In this document: piece by piece, positions 1 to 11,039 of the stretch
Numbering within the stretch: position 1 is the first letter of the stretch
Layout of the letters: each line of letters opens with the position of its first letter
From: Nematostella vectensis
Taxonomy: Eukaryota > Cnidaria > Anthozoa > Actiniaria > Edwardsiidae
Reading direction: 5' to 3'
DNA length: 64,000 bases
Assembly (NCBI RefSeq): GCF_932526225.1
Contig: NC_064045.1
Coordinates: 4,164,498 to 4,228,497, forward strand
Program-made: the position numbers and the translations under genes
The notes under the pieces: generated by a model
Database searches by the model: none
The model's input: the letters and a program-made list of their open reading frames with translations, nothing else
Told to the model about the DNA's origin: nothing

Positions 1-1553
1 GATAAAATATTGATTCTGGCTACGGCATGTTTTTTCGTTTCCATAGAGCAGGTGTGGCGGACAGAGAGGAGCAGGGGGTCTCTTGCCCCAAAACTTCAAA
101 ATGTGGATTTTTTTCAGTGAACATGTTTACAAGTACTTACAGTGAGGACACAGAAAGCGGGCCATGCTGAACAACTTTGATCAGATTCGACTTGAACACC
201 GTAAAAACATTTCAGCCAATGAGAAACGCTTTACATTATTTATTTGACCTCGTATGTGTGGTTGACTGTGAGAAACATGAGCCTTTGTGGGCCTTATTGA
301 ATAGCTCTTTTTTGGGCAAGAGAGCTTAAAGAGTTGTGTCTATTTTTCATTCACATTACACAGGAATATACCTTATTATCCGAAAAAAATAATTCATTGC
401 AGAGCGTGTATATTGAAAGTAGTTCCTTTCAGAATGTTTACTTTTCTATCTTTGTCTGTTGATTGAATGTGGGAACACCCTAACTTGATTGGCTGGAAAA
501 AAAAATTATGTTGTTCAAGCCCTATATGATTGGTCAAAGTTGTTCAGCATTGCCCGCTTCCTGTGTCCTCACTGTGAATATGTCTCAAGCACTATGTATA
601 AATTGATTGATGGATAAAAAAATATTATACATTTTCTTTATTTTGTATTCTTTTTAGTGGTACTATATGTCAAACTCTGGTACCCCCTCCCCCCTTGCTC
701 GTAACCACCATCCCTCAAAAGTTCATACCTTGGATTCCAGGTATTTCTCCTTCTTGGATAAGGTTACTTAAGGCAGAGCTTCTGTCTCTTCATACTACAC
801 TGGCCATGGATTACTTCTCTTTTAAACATAGTAATAAAAAGACAGTAAAAAGTCTAGAATTTGGGATGGTGTTGTTCTTTCAGGCCGACGCCTTGATAGC
901 CCTGCCCGGAGGTTATGGAACTGCTGAGGAGCTGATGGAAATGATAACTTGGTAATTATAACTTGGTTAGTCTCAAACATCACCCTTTTTATTAAACACA
1001 CATAGAAAATGTGTTTTGATTTTTACAGCTAGGGAATATAAAATAGGTCAAAAGGAAGGTCCATCTATTCGCTTACAGGGCCATAGCTGGTTAGGAAGGG
1101 GAAAATGTAGATTCCGCATTTATAAAGAGCAGATCCAGATTCTTACAGAGGTTTTTTGATTTATTAAAAAGGAATGAACAGTGTGTGGCCCTGCATTGTT
1201 TGAGGCCTGCCATTGACCTTTGTTACTGTATTGGTAAATGATAGTCATTTATTGCATTTTTGATGAGCAACATTTATTTTTTAACCAGGAGGCAGTTGAA
1301 ACTTCATAACAAGCCCATAGGAGTTGTAAATACCTGTGACTATTACAAGGGCATCATTGATTGGGTAAGACATGCATGGGAATTTACGTATGCTATTGTT
1401 CATATTTCTTACCAAAGCTGGTAAACTATTGTGGATTGTACCTAGAGGGTATACCGGGCTCAGTGTTATTGTTTATATTCCTTACCAAAGCTGGTAAACT
1501 ATTGTGGACTGTACCAAGGGATGTACAGAGAACCCCCAACCTTTGCCACGAAA
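1..1553 (+). repeat. segmental duplication, left copy (LOG introns 3-5)
   Basis: This stretch is nearly identical to 4543-5955, including intronic sequence, small indels aside (for example one 20-30 bp deletion near 60-90 relative to 4590). The match covers the intron 3 MITE, exon 4, intron 4, exon 5 and the start of intron 5, then stops near 1553/5955. It explains the paired LOG exons. Confidence 0.9.
140..574. mobile_element. MITE-like element with about 44-bp inverted termini (LOG copy 1, intron 3)
   Basis: Positions 140-183 and 531-574 are inverted repeats that differ at only a few bases; both outer ends read CAGTGAGGACACAG. The same element is at 4657-4969 in the second LOG copy, so it predates the duplication. 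No transposase is encoded. The CAGTG terminus resembles hAT ends, but I could not find a matching target-site duplication. Confidence 0.7.
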
Positions 1554-2551
1554 ATTGTAACAAGGGAAAGGTGTTTCTACTTGAGTTGGGTGCAGTTAAT
1601 TAGGACTCTCCACTTTTTATGGTACAGGCGAATGTAGCTCTTTCATTCAAAGTAATAGCTAAAGGATATGCCTAAACAAGACATGCATTTTGAGTCATTT
1701 TTTAATATACGTTACCACCACAAAAATGGCAACGGTTGACCAACCGGTTAGAAACCAAACCGCTGTAGCGGGTTGACACTCAACCCGCTACAGCGAGCTG
1801 GCTTCTAACCGGTTGGTCAACCCGCTACTGCGGCTTGGGGACCATAGTATACTATAGAAGCTTGTTAGTTCTCAACCCGCTGTAACGGGTTGACACTCAA
1901 CCTGCTACAGTGGGTTGGCTTCTAACCGGTTGGTCAACCCGCTACTGCGGCTTGGGGACCATAGTGTACTATAGGAACTTGAAGGTTCTCAACCCGCTGT
2001 AACGGGTTGACACTCAACCCGCTACAGCGAGCTGGCTTCTAACCGGTTGGTCAACCCGCTACTGCGGCTTGGGGACCATAGTATACTATAGAAGCTTGTT
2101 AGTTCTCAACCCGCTGTAACGGGTTGACACTCAACCTGCTACAGTGGGTTGGCTTCTAACCGGTTGGTCAACCCGCTACTGCGGCTTGGGGACCATAGTA
2201 TACTATAGGAACTTGAAGGTTCTCAACCCGCTGTAACGGGTTGACGCTGAACCTGCTTGTTATGTTTTTAGTTTATAATGAAAGCCCTCTCTAATAAACG
2301 CCTCCTATCTCAGATAGTATTGAACTCAATAATTGGTTCTAGGGGCGACGCTTAACCTGGTTTGACGTAATTATTTTCTCTATTTTACATGGCAGGTTAG
2401 CCACGCCAAACATGACGGGTTTATAGGAGCACACGACAATCATTTAGTTAACAATGGGAGCCTTTTCATTGTATCAGATGACTCTGAGGATTTGCTACAG
2501 AGATTGACAAAGGAATCTGACGAAATCAAGCAAAGCGAACAGAGCGAATAG
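884..2551 (+). CDS. LOG-family phosphoribohydrolase, copy 1 (3' exons only)
   Basis: Three exons are visible: 884-951, 1289-1364 and 2396-2551 (stop TAG 2549-2551). Exon phases match copy 2 downstream; the first three exons would lie left of the window. The first exon carries the LOG/lysine-decarboxylase-like signature PGGYGTAEE, which in the family binds the nucleotide phosphate and supplies the catalytic Glu. Family members cleave N6-modified AMP to base plus ribose 5-phosphate (cytokinin activation in plants); the animal substrate is not established. The C-terminus ends in a short polar tail, a few residues longer than in copy 2. An AATAAA lies at about 2590, just after the stop. Family is certain; whether the copy is expressed cannot be seen. 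Confidence 0.8.
1730..2265. repeat. about 117-bp minisatellite with two-unit higher order, palindrome-rich
   Basis: The phrase CTCAACCCGCTGTAACGGG recurs at about 1871, 1988, 2104 and 2222. Alternate units differ consistently (GAAGCTTGTTAGTT versus GGAACTTGAAGGTT endings), giving a dimeric, about 234-bp period. Each unit contains the short palindrome CAACCCG-N6-CGGGTTG. It lies in intron 5 of LOG copy 1 and has no counterpart in copy 2. Confidence 0.85.
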
Positions 2552-3221
2552 TGAAAACAAACCACTGTCTAACCCTCGTATGATTTTTCAATAAAATGGT
2601 TACCCAAATATGCAAAATTATTGGTTACACACAAAAAACAAAGTTATTGGAGTTGATCATTGCTATATTACCAGTACAATCTAAAAGATGTCTATAAGGA
2701 AAGCGTCAATTGGCGTTATTTCAGGTCAGAGTAACGAGGCGCGAGAACGAAGCGGCCGAGTGGGGAGGGGTGGGAGAAAAGAGAAAGGAGGGAGAAGACG
2801 TCTTCCCAGCGCTCCATTCTCTTCAATACACCCCCTCCCCCTCCACCAACCTTGTTCCGCCTCGTTCTGGCGTTCTCGCTGCTTCGTCTCGCTTCGTCGC
2901 CTCGACTCTCTGGGTCCCCGAAGAAAGTTTATTTTCAAGAGATTCTTAGACAAGTTATATTCTTTTAATGAAATCAGTTTATCTATCGTCCACAAACAGC
3001 TCGGGATGAGTAATAGAAAAAATGGAAATATTCGGCCACTAAAACTCTAGAAGCGCCGCTTTCAGATTTAGGTAAAACACGATTTTGGGTTTCCTGTGAT
3101 ACATCAAGGAAGGCCTGACTTGCCCTGACGTCTATTGGTTTGGTTTATTCGGTTTATTTATACTGTATAAATTGTTTCTTTTCGACTTCTAAAGTAAAAG
3201 TAAAACCGAACAAACGCCGAG
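2552..3221. other. intergenic region between the two LOG genes
   Basis: It holds the copy 1 polyadenylation signal (AATAAA near 2590) and a G+C-rich block at about 2730-2930. That block folds back imperfectly: its left part (CGAGGCGCGAGAACGAAG) resembles the reverse complement of its right part. The open frames here (2688-3050) are composition effects. The last about 100 bases should contain the promoter of LOG copy 2. Confidence 0.5.
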
Positions 3222-6200
3222 ATGCCATTACAGGCAGTCACAGTATTTTGTGGTTCTAGCCTGGGAAATAACCCAAAGTACGAAGAAGCCGCAAGAGGTA
3301 CAACATATGTATAAACCTGTCACATAGCCTGATAGCTGGCCCTGCAGTAGGTTTATTCGCAAAATTACTATTTTCCGAGTTTCGTGAAACTATATATTAT
3401 ATTATGAAGCCCGTCACGAATTGTGTGGAAGAACTTCGACCGTCAGAAATGTCCGAGTGGGGCAGAGAGTTGGGCTAAGTAGATCAACAATTACATGGGC
3501 GATTCTTGCGTTTACATCCATCCCCCATTTTTTTAATGGCTAATTTATGACATTTTTGGCTATTGGATAAACTTTCTTTTATCCATGTATTTCCTTTTTT
3601 TCAGTATCAATTATAAGATAGAATACTTCCAATTTCTCATCTTAAAGCTTCTTTAGAAATTTTGAGAAAGCCCCTTCCTAAAACTTAACATTAAAAGAGA
3701 ATAACTGTAGTTTAATTTCAAATTTCCAGCCCTTGGAAAAAGCCTGGCAGAGAAGGGTATTGAGCTTATCTACGGAGGTGGTAATACAGGCCTGATGGGA
3801 GTAGTCTCTAAGACAGTCCATGACAATGGCGGCAAAGTCACGGGGTTCCTTCCAGAGTTTTTCATCACAAAAAGTTAATAGTAACCTTATTATGATATTC
3901 TTAGCCAAATTACCCTTGTAGACCTGATACTGTGCGGCAAAGCATCCCTTCCCTGATCCATCCCCTGATCCATTCCCACTAGTAAACTTTAAAGCTTTTT
4001 CTTATAGGTCCATCTTTATTGGAGTCCATTGGGAAAACAGTCATTGTCCAAGACATGCATACAAGGAAACAAAACATGTTAGACAAGGTAACCCTTGATC
4101 TGCAATCTCTTGATCTGCAATCTCTAGATCTAAAATGTCTTGATCTGCAATCTCTAGATCTGCAATCTCTTGATCTGCAATCTCTTGATCTGCAATCTTT
4201 TGATCCGCAATCTCTTGATCTGCAATCTCTAGATCTGCAATCTCTTGATCTGCAATCTCTTGATCTGCAATCTCTTGATCTGGAATCTCTTGAGATCCCA
4301 AATGATATCCCATACATGATATAGCACTAATTGACCTACTTTTGATAATAATCTGCCTTTCCACATTCATTATATTATTGTTTGCAAGATGCATGCTAAA
4401 AAAAGCCACATGTCAGGGCCGAAGCCAGGATGAGGCAAGTGAGGCACTTGCCTTGGTAATATGTTGATGTTTAGTGTTTCACAATTGAATAGTATGGGAT
4501 AAAGCACCTGCTTTTGTTGAATTTATCATCCAGCTTTGTCTCGATAAAATATTGATTCTGGCTATGGCATGTTTTTTCGTTTCCATAGAGCAGGGGAGTC
4601 TTTTGCCCCAAAACTTCAAAATGTCTTTTTTTCAGTAACATGTTTACATGTACTTACAGTGAGGACACAGAAAGCGGGCCATGCTGAACAACTTTGATCA
4701 GATTCGACTTGAACACCGTAAACATTTAAAAACATTTCAGCCAATGAGAAACGCTTTACATTATTTATTTGACCTCGTTTGTGTGGTTGACTGTGAGAAA
4801 CAGGAGCCTTTGTGGGCCTTATTGAATAGCTCTTTTTTGGGCAAGAGAGCTTAAAGAGTTGTGTCTATTTTTTTTTTCCAACCTGATTGGCTGGAAAATT
4901 TTATGTTGTTCAAGCCCTATATGATTGGTCAAAGTTGTTCAGCATTGCCCGCTTCCTGTGTCCTCACTGTAAATATGTCTCAAGCACTATGTATAAATTG
5001 ATCGATGGATAAAAAAAATATTATACATTTTCTTTATTTTGTATTCTTTTTAGTGGTACTATATGTCAAACTCTGGTACCCCCTCCCCCCTTGCTCATAA
5101 CCACCATCCCTCAAAAGTTAATACCTTGGATTCCAGGTATTTCTCCTTCTTGGATAAGGTTACTTAAGGCAGAGCTTCTGTTTCTTCAAACTGCCATGGA
5201 TTACTTCTCTTTTAAACATAGTAATAAAAAGACAGTAAAAAGTCTAGAATTTGGGATGGTGTTGTTCTTTCAGGCCGATGCCTTGATAGCCCTGCCCGGA
5301 GGTTATGGAACCGCTGAGGAGCTGATGGAAATGATAACTTGGTAATTATAACTTGGTTAGTCTCAAACATCACCCTTTTTATTAAACACACATAGAAAAT
5401 GTGTTTTGATTTTTACAGCTAGGGAATATAAAATAGGTCAAAAGGAAGGTCCATCTATTCGCTTACAGGGCCATAGCTGATTAGGAAGGGGGGGAATGTA
5501 GATTCCGCATTTATAAAGAGCAGATCCAGATTCTTACAGAGGTTTTTTGATTTATTAAAAAGAAATGAACAGTGGGTGGCCCTGCATTGTTTGAGGCCTG
5601 CCATTGACCTTTGTTACTGTATTGGTAAATGATAGTCATTTATTGCATTTTTGATGAGCAACATTTATTTTTTAACCAGGAGGCAGTTGAAACTTCATAA
5701 CAAGCCCATAGGAGTTGTAAATACCTGTGACTATTACAAGGGCATCATTGATTGGGTAAGACATGCCAGACATGCATGGGAATTTACGTATGCTATGGTT
5801 CATATTTCTTACCAAAGCTGGTAAACTATTGTGGATTGTACCTAGAGGGTATACCGGGCTCAGTGTTATTGTTTATATTCCTTACCAAAGCTGGTAAACT
5901 ATTGTGGACTGTACCAAGGGATGTACAGGGAACCCCCCCACCTTTGCCACGAAAAAGCAGGTCATTTTTTATTGAAGGATTGTCAAATACTATCCCTTTT
6001 CAATATTTACCTGATCCCCCCACTCAGGAAATCATTAGTATGCAACTAACATTCTATCACAAGGGGTAGGGACAGGTGAATTAAGACCCTCCAGGTGCGT
6101 ACCCTGGATAGGCTGGTTTGATTTTTATAAAAAGGGTGCTTAGAATACCAAATTTCAGCCTGCAGCTACTATATCATCTCCAGGTTCTTATATGCAGGTG

Positions 6201-6419
6201 TTTTCTGTCTATGAGTTGTCATTGTGAGAAATTTTGTTGCTGCCACTTCAATATTTTCTTAATTTTACATTGTAGGTTAGCCATGCCAAACATAGTGGGT
6301 TTATTGGAGCACATGACAATAATTTTGCTAACAATGGAAGTCTTTTCATGGTATCAGAGGACTGTGATGATTTGCTTCAGAGGTTGGCAGAGGAATCTGA
6401 CAAAATACTGCAAAGCTAA
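3222..6419 (+). CDS. LOG-family phosphoribohydrolase, copy 2 (complete, six exons)
   Basis: Exons 3222-3297, 3730-3873, 4008-4087, 5274-5341, 5680-5755 and 6276-6419 join in phase to 195 codons plus stop, the usual LOG length (about 190-215). The N-terminus has the Rossmann-type start VFCGSSLGNNPKYEEAAR, followed by YGGGNTGLMG, MHTRKQNML and the signature PGGYGTAEELMEM; the family's phosphate-binding glycines, the Arg of the MHxRK motif and the catalytic Glu are all present. The predicted activity is release of a free base and ribose 5-phosphate from a nucleoside monophosphate, in the cytosol (no signal peptide). The start is the first ATG of the exon, immediately followed by the conserved beta-strand. 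AATAAA at 6658-6663 suits as poly(A) signal. The six introns argue against bacterial contamination. Confidence 0.9.
4088..4310. repeat. 15-bp minisatellite directly at a splice donor
   Basis: About 14 copies of CTTGATCTGCAATCT begin within a few bases of the GT donor of LOG copy 2 exon 3. Because the unit is a multiple of three, it stays open in frame with exon 3 (LDLQS pentapeptides) and also on the antisense strand. It is intronic in the gene model. Confidence 0.9.
4543..5955 (+). repeat. segmental duplication, right copy
   Basis: Counterpart of 1-1553. The sequence preceding it (about 4415-4540) is not available for comparison in the left copy because of the window edge. Confidence 0.9.
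4657..4969. mobile_element. MITE-like element (LOG copy 2, intron 3)
   Basis: Same element as 140-574 but about 120 bp shorter inside. The right terminus here reads CCTCACTGTAA, matching the left TTACAGTGAGG better than in the first copy. Confidence 0.7.
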
Positions 6420-6657
6420 TAGCATTCAGATGATTGTATGTGTGTACACTTTTCATGCTCTGAAAGGTTTGCAGAAAGTATCTAAGCTTTATCTAGAAAG
6501 TGGAAAGGCAGACTGCAATGAACAATGTTGGCTGTTTTCACCAGCAAGGACAGAGATGTTTGTACAGTTGCCTTTAGAGATCTACTATGTGCAAGATCCA
6601 CAATTACCCTCTGTTGTATTACTTCATTTTCCTCGTATGGGTAAGATCGAGAACTTG

Positions 6658-6663
6658 AATAAA
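6658..6663 (+). terminator. poly(A) signal of LOG copy 2
   Basis: AATAAA about 240 bases after the stop codon of the second LOG gene, before the MITE at 6847. Inferred by position only. Confidence 0.45.
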
Positions 6664-6846
6664 GAAAAGCAGAAAAATCTGATATTTTAATGTTAAAACA
6701 CAGAAATATACAAAGTATTTTTCATAAGGAAACAGAAAGTGTTCAAGCGTCTTTCAATGGAAAAGAGACAATAGGAACAGGCTATCACACTCACTGAAGA
6801 GTCTTGGTTGGTTGTTCACTTGAACAAATAAGCAGACTACCCATGA

Positions 6847-7085
6847 TTAAAGCCGCGATGTCACCAGTTTACTTCCGGGGGTCCGACGGAAACCTCAACT
6901 GTTAAAAGACAAAAGAATCTATTCTAATCCGAAATATTTAACATGCCATCCGCTCTAAATTAGCAGTAACATCCTCAAAGAAACTGCTTTCTATATTTTG
7001 AAATATTTTTCGTGTTTTCTGTTTAAAATCATTGGAGATCCTTACGTAATTGACCGGAAGTAAACTGGTGAAAATGCAGCTTTAA
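6847..7085. mobile_element. TTAA-flanked MITE family, copy 1
   Basis: A 239-bp element beginning TTAAAGCCGC and ending in a slightly mutated inverse (GCAGCTTTAA). The subterminal repeat is CACCAGTTTACTTCCGG / CCGGAAGTAAACTGGTG. Six copies of this family lie in the window (also 25475, 29453, 35101, 50863, 61207). Every copy starts within TTAA, as expected for a piggyBac-type target, but TTAA is self-complementary, so duplication and terminus cannot be separated. Confidence 0.85.
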
Positions 7086-7240
7086 TCTTAATCTGTAAAA
7101 TGGTAAATACCAAACTAAACTAGCGCTATATTAAATAGATAACTATCTAATACAAAAGTTGGGTATTGACAAGCGACTCTTCTACTGTCAGCCACCATAT
7201 TATCCTCCTAGCGGAGTTACAAAGAGTAGGAAAAAATTTA

Positions 7241-7246
7241 TTTGCA
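7241..7246 (-). terminator. possible poly(A) signal of RNPS1
   Basis: AATAAA on the minus strand about 140 bases beyond the RNPS1 stop codon; assigned by position. Confidence 0.4.
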
Positions 7247-7380
7247 TTAGCTTATCCACACCAAAGCCCTGTTTTTGGATGGTGTTTTTGTATTTTTAAT
7301 TAAAATGCAAAGGGAACAAAAGTCGAGAGGCTGACGCATTCTCTTTGACTGATCTAAGTATGACGCCTGCATGCAGAATT

Positions 7381-10300
7381 TCACCGAGAGGAGTCGGAGC
7401 TAGAGCTACTGTATCGCCTTCGCCTGGCGGGAGACCTAGAACGTGAGCGTGATGGAGACCGACGCCTACGAGGAGGGGGAGAACCAGAACGGGACCGCCT
7501 CATAGGCCTAAACCCACCGCCCCCTCTGAACCTTGGGGGACTCCTACGCCACTGCTGGGGTCTACGGCGTGGTGGGCTGGGGCGTCTGTAAGCAGGGCGC
7601 ACATCTCTGGGCCGGGGTGGGAGGACACTCTGTACTGCTATTTCCTGGCCATCAATTTGGCCACCATCCATGTGTTTGAGGGCCTTCTCGCACTCTTCTG
7701 GGTCAACATACTCTACGTATGCAAAGCCTCTTGAGAGGTTATTTGTCCTGTCTGTTGGCAAATCAACTGTTTTCACTCTCCCATACACACTGAATATCTC
7801 CTGCACATGGTCTTTGTTAACATTACGTGTCAGGTGAGCAACATACAACTTGGTAGGTTTGGGGGTGGGGCTTCTCTTGCGCCGACGTGGAGATCTTGAG
7901 CGGGAACGTGATGATGATGAAGAGGAAGATCGCTTGCCCTTGTGTGCAGGGCTGGGTGACTTTGAGACTGACTTTGAGAGTGAACGGCGTGACGGTCTTG
8001 GTTTTGTTGGTGGTGGTGACGGTGATGATTTTACTGCTGGTTTACTGTCAGGTAATGCTTTGTTTTTTACTTCTTTTGACTCTTTTACAACCTCCTTTGA
8101 CTCCCCTTTTGCTTCTTTGACTTCCTTCTTGACCTTAGCAGCATCTAAATAAGCAAACAATATATGATTGAATATATCAAAAGACTGTTTGAAAAGATGT
8201 AAAAAGCTAATAAATAGTTCATTTCACAATAGTACACAAAGGCCTTGCCAATAAAACATTAATGACTGAAACATTGACTAGAATTTTTGGGGGGCTACAC
8301 TGTTGCTTCTTTAACCAGGGTTTCTATGTAGATCCCTGGATAGGTTTGGGTAACTAACCATTGCCACTACTGGAACTTGATGCGCTAGACCCTGAGCTGC
8401 TGGAACTTGAGCTACGGCTACTCCCACTGCTGCTTGACCCAGAACTGGTGCTACTGGAATAACTAGAGCTACCAGAGCTTGAAGATGAGCTGTGGAACGA
8501 AGCATAAGAGTCAAAGAAAGCCTTTACATTTTATGCTACCCTGCAAAACTAAGCATCCATTTCCATCAGCTACATCAAGCATATAACTAAGATAATTAGA
8601 AAAAAAGATTATTGGTTAAGGAGATTCAACACTCTTTCCCAAGTCCCTTACCACCAAGTCAATCACACCTCGTATCTTTTGCCAGAGGGATTGGAGCGTC
8701 AAACTATTTGGCTGTGTCATTTATGGTGGACTTCAAAGGGGGTGGAGGTTTCTAGTGATGCAGGTGATGTAAGGGTGAACACCTTTAAGGCTCTAAAGGC
8801 TTCACTGCATTTATCAATAAGCCTGTTGATGCAAGACATGTGCAATGCCCCTGTATGAGAAACCAGACCAGAGCCTTGAATGGCATTTATCTAGCTATTT
8901 ATCTAACTATTGATGCTAAAACTTGAATTCCATCATACAAGTTCATATGCAATGCCTCTGTATGAGAAAACAGACCAGAGCCTTTAATAGCATTTGTCTA
9001 GCTATTTATCTAACTATTGATGCTAAAACTTGAATTCCATCATACAAGTTCATATGCAATGCCTCTGTATGAGAAAACAGACCAGAGCCTTTAATAGCAT
9101 TTGTCTAGCTATTTATCTAACTATTGATGCTAAAACTTGAATTCCATCATACAAGTTCATATGCAATGCCTCTGTATGAGAAAACAGACCAGAGCCTTTA
9201 ATGGCATTTATCTAGCTATTTATCTATCTATTGATGCGAAAACTTGAATTCCATCATACAAGTTCATATGCAATGCCTCTGTATGAGAAAACAGACCAGA
9301 GCCTTTCATGGCATTTGCGAAAACTTGAATTCCATCATACAAGTTCATATGCAATGCCTCTGTATGAGAAAACAGACCAGAGCCTTTCATGGCATTTATC
9401 TAATTATAGCCTGGTTTCCATATGGTTGCATCTGTCTTTTCGGTCGTATCTGTCGTGTGAAAAAATTCTATAAGACAGATACAACCATACGGACCCAACA
9501 GGACAGATAGGACTTGTCGCTTGAGATAGAATTGGTTCTATCCCATACGACAGATACGACAGGAAATGAGCGTGATGCAACTGCATTTTGTAAATGGAAA
9601 CCATTGCAAGCGACAAATACGACAAATACAACATAACTATATACTACAATGCACTTCGTTTCCAACATGGCGGAGGAGGAAGAAACACATGTGTGCTCTG
9701 TGTCGCTGTTTATGGAAGCTCTACAGTGATTCAAATATCTCTATAACAAATTTTCCAACGACAAGTTAGAGAAAATTGTTGGAAGAAGTTGGCCAATCAA
9801 TTCCATAAACCTGCCAACGAGGCGGAATGAAAATACAAGTACATAAACAGCCTGAGCTCCTCTCTTCTTCGGTATATTGCTCGTACCCGAAATCTGTGTA
9901 TTCTGCATTCTCCTTTGTTGAACAGCCCGTTAAAGTAGATAACAAGCAAAAACGCCTCTCTCATTCACTTATTGCCGCCATGTTTCTCATAAATGGCGCG
10001 TAAACAGATAAAGTAGGAGCGACTGATACAATATATGGAAACCAGTAGTTGTATTAGTTCATTGAGTTGTGTCTGTGCAGTTGGTGTGCAAGTTCATATG
10101 ACAGAAGCGACAGACAGAACCATATGGAAACCAGGCTTATTGATGCTAAAACTTGAATTCCATCATACAAGTTCATATGCAATGCCTCTGTATGAGAAAA
10201 CAGACCAGAGCCTTGAATGGCATTTATCTAGCTATTTATCTAACTATTGATGCTAAAACTTGAATTCGATCATACAAGTTCATATGCAATGCCTCTGTAT

Positions 10301-10807
10301 GAGAAAACAGACCAGAGCCTTGAATGGCATTTATCAAGCTATTTATCTAACTATCAATACTTGCATCAAGCATATAATAATTTCCAAACGTCCACCCTCA
10401 AGATACAATGATAAAACAGACCCACTTAACACTTGGTCTGCCAAAACCCGAGGTCAAAATGTGAAAGCAACCTAAACCTCGTATATGAGAGGCTAAGCGT
10501 TTGAGCTGAGCTTACCTGCTCGAAGACGAGCTCTGTCGCCGAGCTGGCTTGTCTTTCTTATCCTTGCGTGTTGGGCTCCGTCCCCTAGTACTGCTTGTTC
10601 GTTTTTCTTTGTCCTTATCTTTGCGACGAACCGGCGAAGGCGAACGACTGCGGCGACCCCTAAAAACAATCCAAAATAACAACGAAACTTTAATAAAAAG
10701 TCATACAAATTTGCTAAAATCGCAATAATACATAAGTTATTTAAAAATATCAAAAGAACAGATGTATAAATCAAAGGATGGTAAAGGATTTGAAGGATTT
10801 TCTTACA
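7381..10807 (-). CDS. RNPS1: RNPS1, serine-rich RNA-binding splicing/EJC factor
   Basis: Minus-strand exons 10516-10659, 8359-8489 and 7381-8144 join in phase. A first exon ending at 10807 would supply the AT of the start codon, giving about 346 residues (vertebrate RNPS1 is about 305). Order: an Arg/Ser and Lys-rich N-terminus, a poly-Ser stretch (about residues 45-92), a Lys/Glu/Ser-Pro region, one RRM (about 190-268) with LYVAHLTRNV (RNP2) and GFAYVEYV (RNP1), the diagnostic ALKHMDGGQIDGQEI, then an RS/Pro-rich tail ending in SSSSSDSSR. RNPS1 is nuclear; with SAP18 and Acinus/Pinin it forms ASAP/PSAP on exon junction complexes and affects splicing and NMD. Identity is secure from the RRM. 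The start is the weak point: no in-frame ATG is in exon 2, and AT|G across the intron is the simplest solution. Confidence 0.9.
8835..9407. repeat. about 100-bp minisatellite in RNPS1 intron (left part)
   Basis: Units contain AAAACTTGAATTCCATCATA and ATGCAATGCCTCTGTATGAG. Some units near 9310 are shortened to about 80 bp. The array is interrupted by the transposon at 9408-10137 and resumes after it. Confidence 0.9.
9408..10137. mobile_element. 730-bp non-autonomous DNA transposon inside the minisatellite
   Basis: Perfect 20-bp terminal inverted repeats: AGCCTGGTTTCCATATGGTT at 9408-9427 and its reverse complement at 10118-10137. TAT on both sides is a likely 3-bp target duplication, and the flanks are the two halves of one minisatellite array. 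Inside are further inverted pieces (GACAGATACGAC-like words on both strands) but no credible transposase. Confidence 0.85.
10138..10350. repeat. continuation of the RNPS1-intron minisatellite
   Basis: Two further units of the array at 8835-9407, same orientation and phase as expected for a split array. Confidence 0.9.
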
Positions 10808-10825
10808 TTCTAAAATCGAAGATAC

Positions 10826-10836
10826 AAGATGGCGGC
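10826..10836 (+). promoter_or_regulatory. YY1-type motif at the RNPS1 5' end
   Basis: AAGATGGCGGC matches the YY1/Pho consensus and lies 19 bases upstream of the inferred exon 1 donor, i.e. in the 5'UTR or promoter. A second near-match, AAGATGGCGGT, is at 10891-10901. The same word also occurs inside several repeats in the window, which weakens the inference. Confidence 0.4.
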
Positions 10837-11039
10837 CGACGCTGACTAGTAATCTTGTGCCCAGTCCTCCAATACCATCTTGGCTCGGCCAAGATGGCGG
10901 TGCCAACACAGGGTGCCGAATCAACAAATTCGAATTTTTAGTTTTTTTTATATATATTCCTCGATGATCCAAATTTTGCAGACTACTCCAGATTTTTTTC
11001 TCGATAACCATTGGGGGGTTTCATTGATTTCCATTGGCA

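Noticed and set aside
2688-3050. Arg/Gly-rich frame of 120 codons between LOG genes
   Set aside because: Open on overlapping frames of both strands in a G+C-rich foldback block; no recognisable domain.
6118-6690. 190-codon plus frame overlapping the LOG copy 2 last exon
   Set aside because: Different frame from the conserved LOG exon 6 (6276-6419), which has splice and family support.
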